Assembly (NCBI GenBank): GCA_020636045.1
Contig: JACJYP010000001.1
Span: forward strand, 604,001-668,000
Direction: 5' to 3'
Length of the DNA stretch: 64,000 nucleotides
Source: Lewinellaceae bacterium
Lineage (GTDB): Bacteria; Bacteroidota; Bacteroidia; Chitinophagales; Saprospiraceae
Shown: positions 45,463-54,887 of the stretch, in pieces
How the letters are laid out: the number at the start of each line of letters is the position of its first letter
Numbering within the stretch: the first letter of the stretch is position 1
The notes under the pieces: generated by a model
The model's database searches: none
What the model saw: the letters and a program-made list of their open reading frames with translations, nothing else
What the model was told of the DNA's origin: nothing
Translations under genes and position numbers: made by a program

Positions 45463-47160
45463 TCAGCGCGCGTACCGCCGTTTCCGGCGCCAGTTGAAAA
45501 ACCAGCCGAACAGGCCGAGGAAGAGCAGCGGAACGGCAATGTTGATCAGGCGCCATTGCGTTTGCTCCTTGCGCGCCTTTACCGTATCGAGCAGGCGCAA
45601 TTTCACCTCCTTTGCGCGGGCCTCGATCACGCCATTCGGATCAATCAGGTATTCGATGGCATTGAGCATCAGGTCTTTATTGGCGTAGGTGCTGCCTTCG
45701 AAGCGGTTGTAGCCGAGCGGGTACCATTCCTTGGCGCTCGGGTCCCTGACGAAATTGGCGGCAACGTCGCCATCGCTGATCACGATCATGCGGGTGGGTT
45801 CGCTTTCATTCCGGTAATTCACGTTCAACTGTTTCAGGCCCGCCAGCATTTCCTGCGACACGCGGTTTTCATAGTTGGAAGCGAACACCCCTTCCAGAAG
45901 CACGCCGACCGTTTGGTTGCCCTTGTTGAATTTGGCAGGATCGGGGTCGTAGCGCAGGAGATCGAAATTGAGGTCGATGGGACTGAATTGCAGGCGGCTG
46001 TATTTGCTGCTCGTCAGCAGAATGGTCTTATTCACCGCCGTTTTTGTGCGGATCGTATCGATCGACGAGCAGAAATGCAACTCTACCCGGTCGAGGTTCT
46101 TGACGATCGGATGGTTGCCGACCGGCATTACCGTCGGGAAATAATACCATTTGTAAAGTTCCAGTTGCTGCGAACCGCGCGAGCCCAGCGGTATACTCGA
46201 CGATTCGAGGTCGAGCACAAGATCCGGCTGGATGCGTGCGCCGTATTTGAAGAGCATGTCTTCGATGTTCAGCGGATAGTCCGTCGGCAAAAAGCGGGGC
46301 GGGCTGCCGCGCAGGCTGTCGAGATCGGCGTTCAGGCGGTCGATCATCCAAAGGATGCGGCCGCCCTGCATGACGTACTGGTCGATCTTGAATTTATCCT
46401 GTTCGGAAAATGACGAGCGCGGCTTTGCCACGATGAGCAGGGCGCATTTCTGGGGGCTCAGCTGCACGAGCGAATCGAGCGTAATGCGGTCGGTGTCGTA
46501 GAATTGTTGCAGGCTGGCTTCCAGGTCGCCCGTTTGCAGTTCGTTGAGTTCGCCGTGGCCGCGGGTAAACAGGATGACCGGCCGCTGAGGAGTCAGTATT
46601 TTTTTGATCGCATTGGCGAGTTTGTATTCCAGCAGGGTCACCGAATTGTTGATGACCACTTCGGGGTTCAGGCTCGGCGACTCGTTTTCGAGCAGCTTGA
46701 CCGGGATGCGGCGGCTCCCGTAGTAGACCACTGCCTCCGGGTAAATGATCTTTTGTGTGCTTTGTCCCTGCTCCGCTACGCGCAGGTTGATCGGAATGAT
46801 GCCCTGCTCCGCAAGGGCTTTCCGGCGTTCGTTCACCTCCTCCAGGGTGCCTTGCGTGGGGTCTTCGAACTGATACTCCACGTAACCGCTTTCCGAGCGA
46901 AAATCGTCGAGCATTTCGCGGGTAGCCCTTTGCAGGCGTTTCAGGCCCGCGGGAAATTCTCCTTCCAGCAGCACCTCGATGTAGATGCGGTCTTTCAGCC
47001 CGTGCAGCATTTCGCGCGTCGGGCGGGTGAGCGTGAAGCGTTTTTCCTCCGTGAGGTCGAGGTGTGTGTAAAACGTATTGGCCAGGATATTGGCGAACAA
47101 CAAAATGCCGCAAAAAAGACCGAACTGTAAGAGTGCCTGGTTTCGAGTTGAACGAGCCAT
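45463..47160 (-). CDS. gldG: Gliding-motility ABC transporter accessory protein GldG
   Basis: 565 residues from the ATG at 47160 (MARSTRNQALLQFGLFCGIL), which sits about 30 bp behind a perfect -7 box. There is an N-terminal membrane helix (about 11-31) and a long periplasmic portion with the GldG motifs THLDLTEEKRFTLTRPTREML and RPVILFTRGHGELNEL. The stretch NEVSVTLLEYKLANAIKKI-like NSVTLLEYKLANAIKKI is also present, then a second membrane helix near the C-terminus (LINIAVPLLFLGLFGWFFNW). GldG works with permease GldF and ATPase GldA. No gldF lies beside it, which is unusual. First gene of a probable gldG, ABM, nuclease operon. Confidence 0.9.
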   Translation of the reverse strand: MARSTRNQALLQFGLFCGILLFANILANTFYTHLDLTEEKRFTLTRPTREMLHGLKDRIYIEVLLEGEFPAGLKRLQRATREMLDDFRSESGYVEYQFEDPTQGTLEEVNERRKALAEQGIIPINLRVAEQGQSTQKIIYPEAVVYYGSRRIPVKLLENESPSLNPEVVINNSVTLLEYKLANAIKKILTPQRPVILFTRGHGELNELQTGDLEASLQQFYDTDRITLDSLVQLSPQKCALLIVAKPRSSFSEQDKFKIDQYVMQGGRILWMIDRLNADLDSLRGSPPRFLPTDYPLNIEDMLFKYGARIQPDLVLDLESSSIPLGSRGSQQLELYKWYYFPTVMPVGNHPIVKNLDRVELHFCSSIDTIRTKTAVNKTILLTSSKYSRLQFSPIDLNFDLLRYDPDPAKFNKGNQTVGVLLEGVFASNYENRVSQEMLAGLKQLNVNYRNESEPTRMIVISDGDVAANFVRDPSAKEWYPLGYNRFEGSTYANKDLMLNAIEYLIDPNGVIEARAKEVKLRLLDTVKARKEQTQWRLINIAVPLLFLGLFGWFFNWRRKRRYAR

Positions 47161-47189
47161 AAGTTTTTTCCGGTGAACGTGCCGGGGAA

Positions 47190-47197
47190 CAAAAGTA
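47190..47197 (-). promoter_or_regulatory. gldG: -7 box of gldG
   Basis: Minus-strand TACTTTTG is a perfect TAnnTTTG match, about 30 bp before the ATG at 47160. It supports that start over an in-frame start at 47217, which lies upstream of the box. Confidence 0.6.
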
Positions 47198-47252
47198 AGG
47201 CGTTCGGGCCTGACCACCTATACAGCTGAGCGCCGTCCCCTATTTTCGCACC

Positions 47253-48143
47253 GTGAAAAACGCTTCGGTTTACCTTTTTCTGTTGTTGCTGGCATTTGGC
47301 GGCGACCGCCTGATCGCCGCGCTGATGGGCAGGCAGGTCGGGGCAAGCGAGTTCCGGTATTCGCGCCTGTACCGGGGCGAGGCCGGCGCGGCGCTGCTGT
47401 TGGTAGGAAATTCGCGCGGATTGACTTTTTACCAGCCCGCCGTCGAAGCCGAAACCGGCAAAACCACCTTTAATCTGAGTTACAACGGTATGCCCGCCGA
47501 CCTGGCAAACACGCTCCTGCAGGATTATCTGGAACGATACCCGCCACCCGAGAAAATACTGATAGAGATCACGCTGTGCGACCGGTCGAACGATGCCCTG
47601 ATCGCCGGTTTTTTGCCTTATTCCACATATTCAGGCAGACTGGATTCTCTGATCGCGGCGCGCCAGCCCACGGCGTGGACGGCCGGAAAAGTGTCGCATT
47701 TGTACCGGTATAACAGCGAGATCTATCAACGCGCGCTGTATTACAGCCATCGCGCGGACACCGACTGGCTGCTCGACCGCGTCATTTCACAGCAGTTGTC
47801 AGAGGAAGCGGGCAGCCATCGCTACGACGTGCTGGAGCCGGCGCAGCACGATTATCTGCTGGCCCAATTGCGGGAAATGATCGCCGCGGCGCGCGGCGCA
47901 GGCTCGCAGGTGGAATTGCTGATCAATCCCTACTTCCCCGGATTCGCCGCACAGGTAGACCACCTCGACATGCTGAAACGCAACGTGGAAAGTGCGACGG
48001 GCCTGAAAGTGCGCGACTACCGCGATGCGCTTGCGGACCCCACTGCTTTCGGCGATCTGATGCATCCCAATAAAAAAGGCGCGGCTGAGTACATTGCTAT
48101 TTTGGAAAAAGACGGTGTGCTTTCCCCGGCCGCTTCATATTGA
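47253..48143 (+). CDS. Exported SGNH-like protein, unknown function
   Basis: 296 residues with a GTG start at 47253. An N-terminal hydrophobic segment (VYLFLLLLAFGGDRLIAALM) is followed by a possible SGNH-hydrolase layout: LLVGNSRGLTFYQPAVE (serine in GNSRG, about residue 51), a central strand ILIEITLCDRSND and a C-terminal DLMHPNKKGAAEYI (Asp-x-x-His, about 268). This is the pattern of DUF1574/AlgX-like sugar acetyl esterases but divergent. TATTTTCG ends 4 bp before the GTG, so the mRNA may be leaderless. It overlaps the hpt gene tail to tail by 9 bp. Confidence 0.6.
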   Translation: MKNASVYLFLLLLAFGGDRLIAALMGRQVGASEFRYSRLYRGEAGAALLLVGNSRGLTFYQPAVEAETGKTTFNLSYNGMPADLANTLLQDYLERYPPPEKILIEITLCDRSNDALIAGFLPYSTYSGRLDSLIAARQPTAWTAGKVSHLYRYNSEIYQRALYYSHRADTDWLLDRVISQQLSEEAGSHRYDVLEPAQHDYLLAQLREMIAAARGAGSQVELLINPYFPGFAAQVDHLDMLKRNVESATGLKVRDYRDALADPTAFGDLMHPNKKGAAEYIAILEKDGVLSPAASY

Positions 48144-48716
48144 TGCCGGCTGATCTTCCGTTTTCGGCAACTGGTAAATACCCGGCAGGTTTCTTCCAAG
48201 GCCTTCGTAATCGAGCCCGTATCCCACGACGAACTGGTCTTCTATGTCGAAACCGACGTAGTCGACCGGCACCGAAAACTGGGCGGCTTCGGGTTTTCGC
48301 AGAAATGCCACTGTACAGATGGATGCGGGCGCGTGTTGTTCCAGTTGATCGAGGAAATAATGCAGGGTCCGGCCGGTATCCACGATGTCTTCCACAACAA
48401 TGATGTGCCGGTCCTTGAGATCTTTTTCCAGCCCCATGACCGTCTGGATCGCTCCGGTGGATGCTGTGCCCCGGTAAGATGATAATTTGACAAAGCCGAT
48501 CTCGCAATCTCCTTTGAATGCGCGGATCAGGTCGGAGGCAAATACGAAGGCCCCGCTCAGAATGCTGATAAACAGCGGATTTTGTTGCGAAAAACGCCCG
48601 GTAAGCGCTTCGCCCAATGCTTTTACGCGGGCCTGCACCGCTTCTTCTGTGATCAGCGGCACGAATTTCAGATCGTGTATCTGTATGCCGGGGCCTGAGT
48701 ATGGGTCTGCTTGCAT
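48135..48716 (-). CDS. hpt: Hypoxanthine phosphoribosyltransferase
   Basis: 193 residues. The purine-salvage enzyme joins hypoxanthine or guanine to PRPP. Its PRPP loop IIVVEDIVDTGRTLHYF is near residue 105, the flexible-loop SSYRGTASTG near 80, the nucleotide loop PLFISILSGAFVFASDL near 47, and the VDYVGFDIEDQFVVGYGLDYEGLGRNLP tail matches the HPRT family. Start ATG 48716; a perfect -7 box lies 17 bp upstream. Confidence 0.93.
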   Translation of the reverse strand: MQADPYSGPGIQIHDLKFVPLITEEAVQARVKALGEALTGRFSQQNPLFISILSGAFVFASDLIRAFKGDCEIGFVKLSSYRGTASTGAIQTVMGLEKDLKDRHIIVVEDIVDTGRTLHYFLDQLEQHAPASICTVAFLRKPEAAQFSVPVDYVGFDIEDQFVVGYGLDYEGLGRNLPGIYQLPKTEDQPASI

Positions 48717-48732
48717 CGACGGAGATTTGACC

Positions 48733-48740
48733 CAAAAGTA
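48733..48740 (-). promoter_or_regulatory. hpt: -7 box of hpt
   Basis: Minus-strand TACTTTTG, a perfect TAnnTTTG element 17 bp from the hpt ATG. The divergent rnhB promoter (TACATTTA at 48779-48786) lies 40 bp to the right, 7 bp before the rnhB start. Confidence 0.55.
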
Positions 48741-48793
48741 GGGCTAAAGTTTGCAAAGACCCTTGCAGGGCGATTGCTTACATTTACGGCGTC

Positions 48794-49399
48794 ATGGCAC
48801 TTCTTCCCTATTATCAGCAGGAAATGACGGAAGCCGGCTGCGACGAAGCCGGCCGGGGTTGCCTGGCGGGGCCGGTGTTTGCGGCAGCCGTCGTTTTGCC
48901 GCGCGACTTCCACCATCCGCTCCTGAACGATTCGAAGCAACTGAGCGAACCCCGGCGCGCATTGCTGCGGGAGATCATCGAAGCGGAAGCGCTGTCATGG
49001 TCGGTGGCGCGTGTAGATGCCCCGGAGATCGATCGCATCAATATTCTCCAGTCCTCTTTTCTGGCCATGCACCGGGCGCTCGACGGGCTTTCGCGCTCTG
49101 CCGAATTTATCCTTGTAGATGGCAACCGGTTTTTGACATACGGAGAAATCCCGCATATGTGCGTCGTCAAAGGTGATGGAAAATACGCGGCCATCGCAGC
49201 GGCTTCCATCCTGGCCAAGACGCACCGCGATGCATTCATGCTTGACCTGCACGAAAAACACCATCATTACGGCTGGGATTCCAACAAAGGATATCCGACG
49301 GAAATGCACCGCGAAGCCATTCGCAGGCATGGTGTGACGCCTTACCACCGCCGTTCGTTCCAGTTGCTGCCGCAGGGCGAACAACTGGCCCTGTTTTAA
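48794..49399 (+). CDS. rnhB: Ribonuclease HII
   Basis: 201 residues. The enzyme removes ribonucleotides from RNA-DNA hybrids. The signature GCDEAGRGCLAGPVFAAAVVL carries the first two acidic catalytic residues (DE), VDGNRF the third (about residue 112), and SILAKTHRDAFML near 140 completes the site. YGWDSNKGYPTEMHREAI and the C-terminal HRRSF are standard. A hairpin followed by T-rich sequence lies 30 bp downstream. Confidence 0.95.
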   Translation: MALLPYYQQEMTEAGCDEAGRGCLAGPVFAAAVVLPRDFHHPLLNDSKQLSEPRRALLREIIEAEALSWSVARVDAPEIDRINILQSSFLAMHRALDGLSRSAEFILVDGNRFLTYGEIPHMCVVKGDGKYAAIAAASILAKTHRDAFMLDLHEKHHHYGWDSNKGYPTEMHREAIRRHGVTPYHRRSFQLLPQGEQLALF

Positions 49400-49429
49400 C
49401 CGTTTTCAACTGCCAGGCCAAGGCAATAA

Positions 49430-49460
49430 AACCGTTAAAACGGTTCAATTTTCTTCTTTT
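49430..49460 (+). terminator. Intrinsic terminator of rnhB
   Basis: aaccgtt (49430-49436) pairs with aacggtt (49439-49445), followed by CAATTTTCTTTTTTC. The stem is short and AT-rich, and the same aaccgttttcaac motif appears once more at 49398. Termination is plausible, not strong. Confidence 0.45.
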
Positions 49461-49558
49461 TTCGCAAATCCCACGATTGAAATCGCGGGTTGAAAATTTC
49501 GGGATGGTAAATAGTGAAAACGATATCAGAAATCGTCTTTACAGCCCCAGTAGATTTC

Positions 49559-52084
49559 TCAGAACGGCAATCCCACGGCGAGGTTGGGGTTGAAGTCGCG
49601 GGGCTGTAACTTCGACAGCCGGTTGGGTATCCAGAACTTGCCGTCATCGTCGGCGTAGGGGTTCCTGAGTTTCAGGCCCGCGTCGAAACGGATGATCAGG
49701 TAACTGAAATCGCCGCGAATGCCGAAACCGGTGCCGAGCGCGATGTTTTTATAGGAATCCCAGCGCAGCTGCGAACCCGGCCGGTCGGCGTCGTTTTTGA
49801 GGGTCCAGATGTTGCCGCCATCCACGAATATGGCGCCCTTGAACCAGGAAAAGATATCGAAGCGCAATTCGGCGTTGAACTCGAAGCGGAAATCACCCGC
49901 CTGGAAAAACGGCTGGCTGGTCAGCGGCGCTATATTGCCTTCCGCATCGCGGGGCACATAGCCGCCGGGGCCGATCTCGCGAATGCGCCAGGCGCGGATG
50001 CTGGCAGGCCCGCCCACGAAAAACTGCTTGACGTAGGGCACGGTCGGCGAATCGCCGAAAGGAATGGCCACCCCGGCGCCCATGCGCAGCACTCCCGTCA
50101 GGGTCTTCCGGAAATCGCGGGTGTACACGCCGTCCATATCCACGCGGAAAAATTGCGCGAAATCGAGGTCCGAGATCGTCCAGGTCTGCTTGCCGAAAGC
50201 CGCCGACCACAGGCGGTTGAGCGCCAGTTCTTCCAGGCCCGACAGATCAGTGTTGAGGTGGTAATACCAGCGCTCGCCAAAACGGTTGTTGGTGCCGGTA
50301 TAGTAGTAGTTGAACGCGCGCAGGATGAAGCCGGTGAACAACTGTTTGTTAAAACTGCGCTGCAAAAACTCGTTTTGCCCGAAAATGGAGTCGAATCTGG
50401 AGCGGATGCGCGGCCGCAGGATATCGATCCCGACATGATCGAAGGAAAACTGGTGCTCCGCGACGCGCAGGTCGTAGCCGAACGAGGCGTTGAACAGGTT
50501 GTAGACGTAGAAGTCGATGAGGTCCAGGTGGTTGTAATTCAGCGACAGCCGCGCCTGGCCCTGGTTGCGCAGGTTGTGGTAAAAGGTGTTTTTTTCCTCG
50601 TCCTTATTCTTTTCAAAGCGGCCGTACAGTTTCCATAGCCCCAGGTAGTCGAAAAAGCGAGGGAAAACGATCTGGTTTTGCAACTTGAATTCCTGGGAAA
50701 AAATAAAGCGGTTGCGCGTTGCCACGTCGAACTCGATGTTGTACTGGGCGTTGCTTTGCAGGTTTTCCGCGCCCCTGAACAGGTTGCGGTTGCGGAAGGT
50801 CAGCGAAGTGGACACCCCCAGCAGGTTGCGCGCCACAGCGCTCGAACTCGTGGAGGAGTTGAGGTCGACATCGGCGCCCAGCGAGATGCGTTTGTTGGGC
50901 GTCACCAGCATTTCCACGTTGATGTTGTCGGAGTTGACGGTATCCTGTTTTGGTTTTACCGATACAAAACGGAAGACGCCGAGCGCATTCAGGTTGCGGA
51001 TGGTGTTGTCAAAATCTTCCTGCCGGTACAGGGCGCCGGGCGTCAGTTCGATGGAGCGGTAAAGCCGGCCCGGTTTCACCCGAAACTGCGTATTGGCCGA
51101 GCGGAAGTTGATGCCGCCGATGACGGTATCGTTCCGGATCGCCATGATCTCGGGCCGCACGCTGGAAAACACTTCTATGTTCCCGATGTGGTAGGTTTTG
51201 TGGAACACCGAGTCGCCCGGCGTGAGCACTTCCACGGTCACATTGGTGCGGGTATTGGTGCTGTCGCCGGTGAATGACACGAAATTGGGGGTAAAATAGG
51301 CGTAGCCCCTGTTCTTCAGTTCGTTGGTGATGCGCAGTTTTTCCACATCGAACGCGTGCCCGTCGAGCGGGTCGCCGCGTTTCAGGGCGGACTTGCCCGC
51401 CGTCAGGTGCAAAATGCTGTCCACCGGGCCGTCGGGGCTGTAAAACCGCACCGTATCGATCGTAAACAAGGGACCGAGATTGACGGTGTATTTGACTTTT
51501 ACCTGCGCCTCCCGCAGCAGGCTGTCCTTTGAAGCGTTGAAATAGATGTCATCGACGGGCGAAAAATGGTGGCTGCGGTCGATGAGTTCGTAACTGCAAT
51601 CGGCGAGCAGGTAGCCGCGCTGCTGCATCTGGTTCTCGAAATTCTGCGCGGTCAGTTGTGTGAGGCGTTCGCTAAAGATCGCGGGCGGTTCCGCCACCTT
51701 TTCCATGATCCATTTGGAGAATTTGGTGGTCTTGTCGCGATGGCGGTAATAGAACCACAGACGCGTGGGCTGGCGAAACAACACCCAGGGCCGGCGGTTG
51801 GGTTGTTGCTTGAAAAGCGCGGCGAGTTCGTATTGCAGGGCGGTTTTCCGGGAATACTTCAGGCGTTTATCAGATTTTAACTCAACCGAATTTCGCACGA
51901 GCAGGCGTTCGCCTTTGCTCTGGTCGAGATGCTTCGTAACATTGCAGGCGCCGAGCAGGGAGGCAAGCAGCAACAGGAAGCAGAACCGGATGCCCGAAGG
52001 CGCCGATAGAAAGCCCCGGCGGCCCGAATGCCGCCTGAATAAAGCACACCCCTTTTTATCGCACCCTGTTCTGTTGTAAGTCAT
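49559..52084 (-). CDS. tamL: TamL-type BamA/TamA family outer-membrane lipoprotein
   Basis: 841 residues. A lipobox (LLLLASLLGACNVTK) gives an acylated cysteine near residue 47, after an unusually long positively charged N-region. POTRA domains follow (about 60-390; FTIDTVRFYSPDGPVDS, ALYRQEDFDNTIRNLNALGVFRFV). The 16-strand Omp85 barrel has the lid-loop motif GGPASIRAWRIREIGPGGY and SLGTGFGIRGDFSYLIIRFDAGLKL, and ends in phenylalanine (VGLPF). Lipoprotein Omp85 proteins of Bacteroidota (TamL) cooperate with a TamB-like partner in envelope biogenesis. TamB is not in the window. The RNA methyltransferase is divergent, 45 bp away. Confidence 0.88.
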   Translation of the reverse strand: MTYNRTGCDKKGCALFRRHSGRRGFLSAPSGIRFCFLLLLASLLGACNVTKHLDQSKGERLLVRNSVELKSDKRLKYSRKTALQYELAALFKQQPNRRPWVLFRQPTRLWFYYRHRDKTTKFSKWIMEKVAEPPAIFSERLTQLTAQNFENQMQQRGYLLADCSYELIDRSHHFSPVDDIYFNASKDSLLREAQVKVKYTVNLGPLFTIDTVRFYSPDGPVDSILHLTAGKSALKRGDPLDGHAFDVEKLRITNELKNRGYAYFTPNFVSFTGDSTNTRTNVTVEVLTPGDSVFHKTYHIGNIEVFSSVRPEIMAIRNDTVIGGINFRSANTQFRVKPGRLYRSIELTPGALYRQEDFDNTIRNLNALGVFRFVSVKPKQDTVNSDNINVEMLVTPNKRISLGADVDLNSSTSSSAVARNLLGVSTSLTFRNRNLFRGAENLQSNAQYNIEFDVATRNRFIFSQEFKLQNQIVFPRFFDYLGLWKLYGRFEKNKDEEKNTFYHNLRNQGQARLSLNYNHLDLIDFYVYNLFNASFGYDLRVAEHQFSFDHVGIDILRPRIRSRFDSIFGQNEFLQRSFNKQLFTGFILRAFNYYYTGTNNRFGERWYYHLNTDLSGLEELALNRLWSAAFGKQTWTISDLDFAQFFRVDMDGVYTRDFRKTLTGVLRMGAGVAIPFGDSPTVPYVKQFFVGGPASIRAWRIREIGPGGYVPRDAEGNIAPLTSQPFFQAGDFRFEFNAELRFDIFSWFKGAIFVDGGNIWTLKNDADRPGSQLRWDSYKNIALGTGFGIRGDFSYLIIRFDAGLKLRNPYADDDGKFWIPNRLSKLQPRDFNPNLAVGLPF

Positions 52085-52129
52085 TGATTCCAGGTATCCA
52101 AATACTGACGGCCGCGAAAATAAAACATT

Positions 52130-52894
52130 GTGTTATCCAACAGCCAACTCAAACTGCTTACCGCGCTCCAGGTAAAAAAATACCGGCAAAAGTATCGAAA
52201 ATTCACGCTGGAGGGCGATAAACTGGTCGCCGAGCTGCTCGCTCAGCAGCGCATCGGCGTGTCCGCTATTTTTGGTCTGGAACGCTGGGCGGCGGAAAAC
52301 GCCGCGCTGCTGGAGCCGTTTTTGCAAATATTTAACCCCGTCAGCGAATCCGAACTCAAAAAAGCGTCGGCGCTGAGCACGCCGAACCGCGTGCTGGCCG
52401 TCGCCGGCATCCCCGAAGCGTCATTTTCGGACGATCTATTGCGCGGGCAGCGCTGTTTTTTTCTCGACGGCCTGCAGGACCCCGGCAACCTGGGCACCAT
52501 CCTGCGCATTGCCGACTGGTTTGGCATGCCCGCGGTGTTCTGTTCGCCCGACTGCGTGGATGCCTACAGCCCCAAGGTCGTGCAGGCCAGCATGGGCGCT
52601 ATTTTGCGCATCCCCGTGTTCGAGGCCGAACTCGCGACGCTGAAAACCCGGGTACCCGAACTGCCGCTGGCCGGCGCCGTGCTCGACGGGGAAGACGTGT
52701 TTGAAGCGGCGCTGCCGCCGAACGGCTTGCTCGCGATCGGCAACGAAGGCCGCGGCCTGCGCCCCGAAGCGGAAGCCCTGCTCGACCGCCGCCTGGCGAT
52801 CCCGCGCGCACCCGGGGGCCGCGCCGAATCGCTCAACGCCGCCGTTGCCGCCGGCATCTTCGCCGCGGTGTGGCAGCAAAAGACCGGCGACTAA
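52130..52894 (+). CDS. TrmH/SpoU family RNA 2'-O-methyltransferase
   Basis: 254 residues with a GTG start at 52130. The N-terminal substrate-binding domain (about 1-90) contains KVKKYRQKYRKFTLEGDKLVAELL-like residues. The SPOUT methyltransferase domain has FFLDGLQDPGNLGTILRIADWFG (motif 1, about 107), LLAIGNEGRGLRPE (motif 2, about 203) and the knot segment AIPRAPGGRAESLNAAVAAGIF (motif 3, about 223). It modifies ribose 2'-OH of rRNA or tRNA; the exact site is unknown. Divergent from tamL, an arrangement I recall in other Bacteroidota. Confidence 0.92.
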   Translation: MLSNSQLKLLTALQVKKYRQKYRKFTLEGDKLVAELLAQQRIGVSAIFGLERWAAENAALLEPFLQIFNPVSESELKKASALSTPNRVLAVAGIPEASFSDDLLRGQRCFFLDGLQDPGNLGTILRIADWFGMPAVFCSPDCVDAYSPKVVQASMGAILRIPVFEAELATLKTRVPELPLAGAVLDGEDVFEAALPPNGLLAIGNEGRGLRPEAEALLDRRLAIPRAPGGRAESLNAAVAAGIFAAVWQQKTGD

Positions 52895-52934
52895 GGACTT
52901 TGGGCCAATGACTCAAATTAGTACAAATGTCCTA

Positions 52935-52966
52935 TTTCATCACCCTTCCCCATGCCCGTATCTTTG
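52935..52966 (+). promoter_or_regulatory. Promoter of the NarL-type regulator gene
   Basis: TTTC (52935-52938), a 20-bp spacer and TATCTTTG (52959-52966) fit the Bacteroidota layout. Initiation near 52972 lies downstream of the in-frame ATG codons at 52927 and 52969, so translation should start at 53002 or 53011. Confidence 0.6.
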
Positions 52967-53001
52967 CCATGTCAAAACACGCCAAAACGACGCCCAATAA
53001 T

Positions 53002-53706
53002 ATGGCGCCCATGAGTCTGGTCATATTTGAAGATAATCGCAATTTCAGGGAAAGTTTGCTCCAGTTCTTTCAGTACGTACCCGATATTGAAGTGGTGGGC
53101 GCCTTCCCGGATTGCAGTGAGTTGTCGGAAAACATTTCCAGGCTGCGACCCGATGTCATCCTGATGGATATCGATATGCCAGGCATGAACGGTATCGATG
53201 CCACACTCCAGGTGAAAGAGTTGTCGCCCAAAACACAGGTGGTCATGCTGACCGTCAGCGAAGAGGAAGAACGGATCTTCAACGCACTTCGCAACGGCGC
53301 TACCGGCTACCTGCTCAAAAAAACCGACCCCGAGGAAATCGCTGAAAGCGTTCGCTCCGTATATAAAGGAGGATCGCCGATGAGCCCCGCAATTGCCAGA
53401 AAAGTACTCCAATATTTCCGCCCCAGTGCCAATGAAAACAAAGCCCCGGAACCCTTAAACCCCGAAAAAACCATTGAAAACCACGACGCCCACTCCACCG
53501 GACTAACCCCTCGGGAACGCGAAATTCTCGAGGGGTTGGTGGACGGGTTGTCGTACAAAATGATCGCCAGCCGTTTTTACATCAGTCCCGATACCGTGAA
53601 AAATCACATTCAGGGCATTTACCGGAAACTGCATGTCAATTCGAAAGGCGAAGCCATCAGCCTGGCCCTGAAAACAGGCCTCGCCGGCAACAAAAACGCC
53701 CATTAA
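53002..53706 (+). CDS. NarL/FixJ family response regulator
   Basis: 234 residues from the ATG at 53002, chosen because the promoter box at 52959 overlaps the earlier starts. Receiver domain (about 1-120): acidic pocket FEDN, phosphoacceptor aspartate in DVILMDIDMPGMNG, MLTVSEEEE and the lysine of GYLLKKTD. A Pro/Glu/Asn linker leads to a LuxR-type HTH (about 165-225; LTPREREILEGLVDGLSYKMIASRFYISPDTVKNHIQGIYRKL). It should bind DNA as a dimer after phosphorylation. No histidine kinase gene is adjacent, so it is an orphan regulator. Confidence 0.92.
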   Translation: MAPMSLVIFEDNRNFRESLLQFFQYVPDIEVVGAFPDCSELSENISRLRPDVILMDIDMPGMNGIDATLQVKELSPKTQVVMLTVSEEEERIFNALRNGATGYLLKKTDPEEIAESVRSVYKGGSPMSPAIARKVLQYFRPSANENKAPEPLNPEKTIENHDAHSTGLTPREREILEGLVDGLSYKMIASRFYISPDTVKNHIQGIYRKLHVNSKGEAISLALKTGLAGNKNAH

Positions 53707-53946
53707 TTCCTTAACATATCTCGAAAAACCCCTTAAATCCAAATCGCTCACCCGGAACGGGTCGTTGAGCCAAACCAAATGAACCCCGGTCCCCGATGCA
53801 ATATCGCCCGGATTCCCAGAGAACCCCCATCCCGGGCCGTTACAAAACAAAAAACAGTGCTCCCGGCAAACCTACCTACCTCAACCTGACCACCCCGACT
53901 CGCACCCGTTCCGTTTTTTTCTTCTGCCGTGTGGCGTTTATCGCCC

Positions 53947-54792
53947 TCACGGCTTGTTTATTTTCAGGCCCTCCTTTAGCGATTGTCCCGTCCGGCCGTC
54001 GGCAAAATCAGCCGGCGCCGAGCGAATGCCGGCATGCGTCGGCACCAGCACGTTGAAATGCAGGTGCGGCGTGGAAGTAAAGCCGGTGTTGCCCGAAAGG
54101 CCGATCGGCTCGTTCGCCCTGACCCGGTCGCCTACTTCCACCAGACTGCCGTCCTTTTTCAGGTGTACATATTGTGTGAAAAACCCCGATCCGTGGTACA
54201 GCGTGATAAAGTTGGCGTAATCGCGCCAGGCGCGCTTCGGCCCGCCCAGCGAATAGCCCTCTATCACGCCCACCACTACCCCGTCGGCTGCAGCACACAC
54301 GGTATCGCCGACAGCGAGGCTGAAATCGACGGCGTATCGCGAATACGCGCTGCGGTGTGAAAATTTGCCGCCATAACCCTGAATGACCCTGTACGTGCGT
54401 CCCGAAGGGAAGGGATAATGCAAAGGCGGGATATCGACGGCAGCAGCGGGGTCGCCGAAGATGGTGCTGATGCCGACTTTCGACGGCAAGGCCGGATCGG
54501 GCGCCAGGCCGCCCAGCGGGATCAGCAGCTCGCGCGCGGTTTCGGGCGGCAGCAGCAGTTCTTTGTGCGGCTCCAGCCGTGCGGCAAGCGCCGTATCGGA
54601 GGAGGACAGAAAAAACCGCAGGGGGCAGGCAAGCGGGTTGTCGAGGTGCAGGACGAGCGTATCGCCCGACAGCGAACGGGTCGTCCGGTGGGAGAATTGA
54701 AACAGTTTTTTTCTGGGCAGCGTGTCTTTCGCGCTGCAGGCCAGGAGCAGGGCGCAGATCACGATCAGGCCCGGTATCCGGAATTTTTGCAC
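53947..54792 (-). CDS. M23 family metallopeptidase lipoprotein
   Basis: 281 residues with a GTG start at 54792 beginning a lipoprotein signal (MQKFRIPGLIVICALLLAC). After an unconserved beta-rich domain, the LytM/M23 domain (about residues 130-265) has the zinc ligands in SHRSAYSRYAVDFSL (H...D), the catalytic histidine in QYVHLKKDG and HLHFNV. Such enzymes cut peptidoglycan cross-bridges, or act as scaffolds when degenerate; this one looks complete. It is isolated. The 240 bp to the regulator gene on its left hold no recognised feature. Confidence 0.88.
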   Translation of the reverse strand: MQKFRIPGLIVICALLLACSAKDTLPRKKLFQFSHRTTRSLSGDTLVLHLDNPLACPLRFFLSSSDTALAARLEPHKELLLPPETARELLIPLGGLAPDPALPSKVGISTIFGDPAAAVDIPPLHYPFPSGRTYRVIQGYGGKFSHRSAYSRYAVDFSLAVGDTVCAAADGVVVGVIEGYSLGGPKRAWRDYANFITLYHGSGFFTQYVHLKKDGSLVEVGDRVRANEPIGLSGNTGFTSTPHLHFNVLVPTHAGIRSAPADFADGRTGQSLKEGLKINKP

Positions 54793-54887
54793 GGCAATTT
54801 CAACGGTTGGTGGTGAATGGGCGGTATGAGTTGTCGCGGTTTCTGAGAGGGCTCGTATTTTGTAACAAATTGGTTTACAATATGGCC

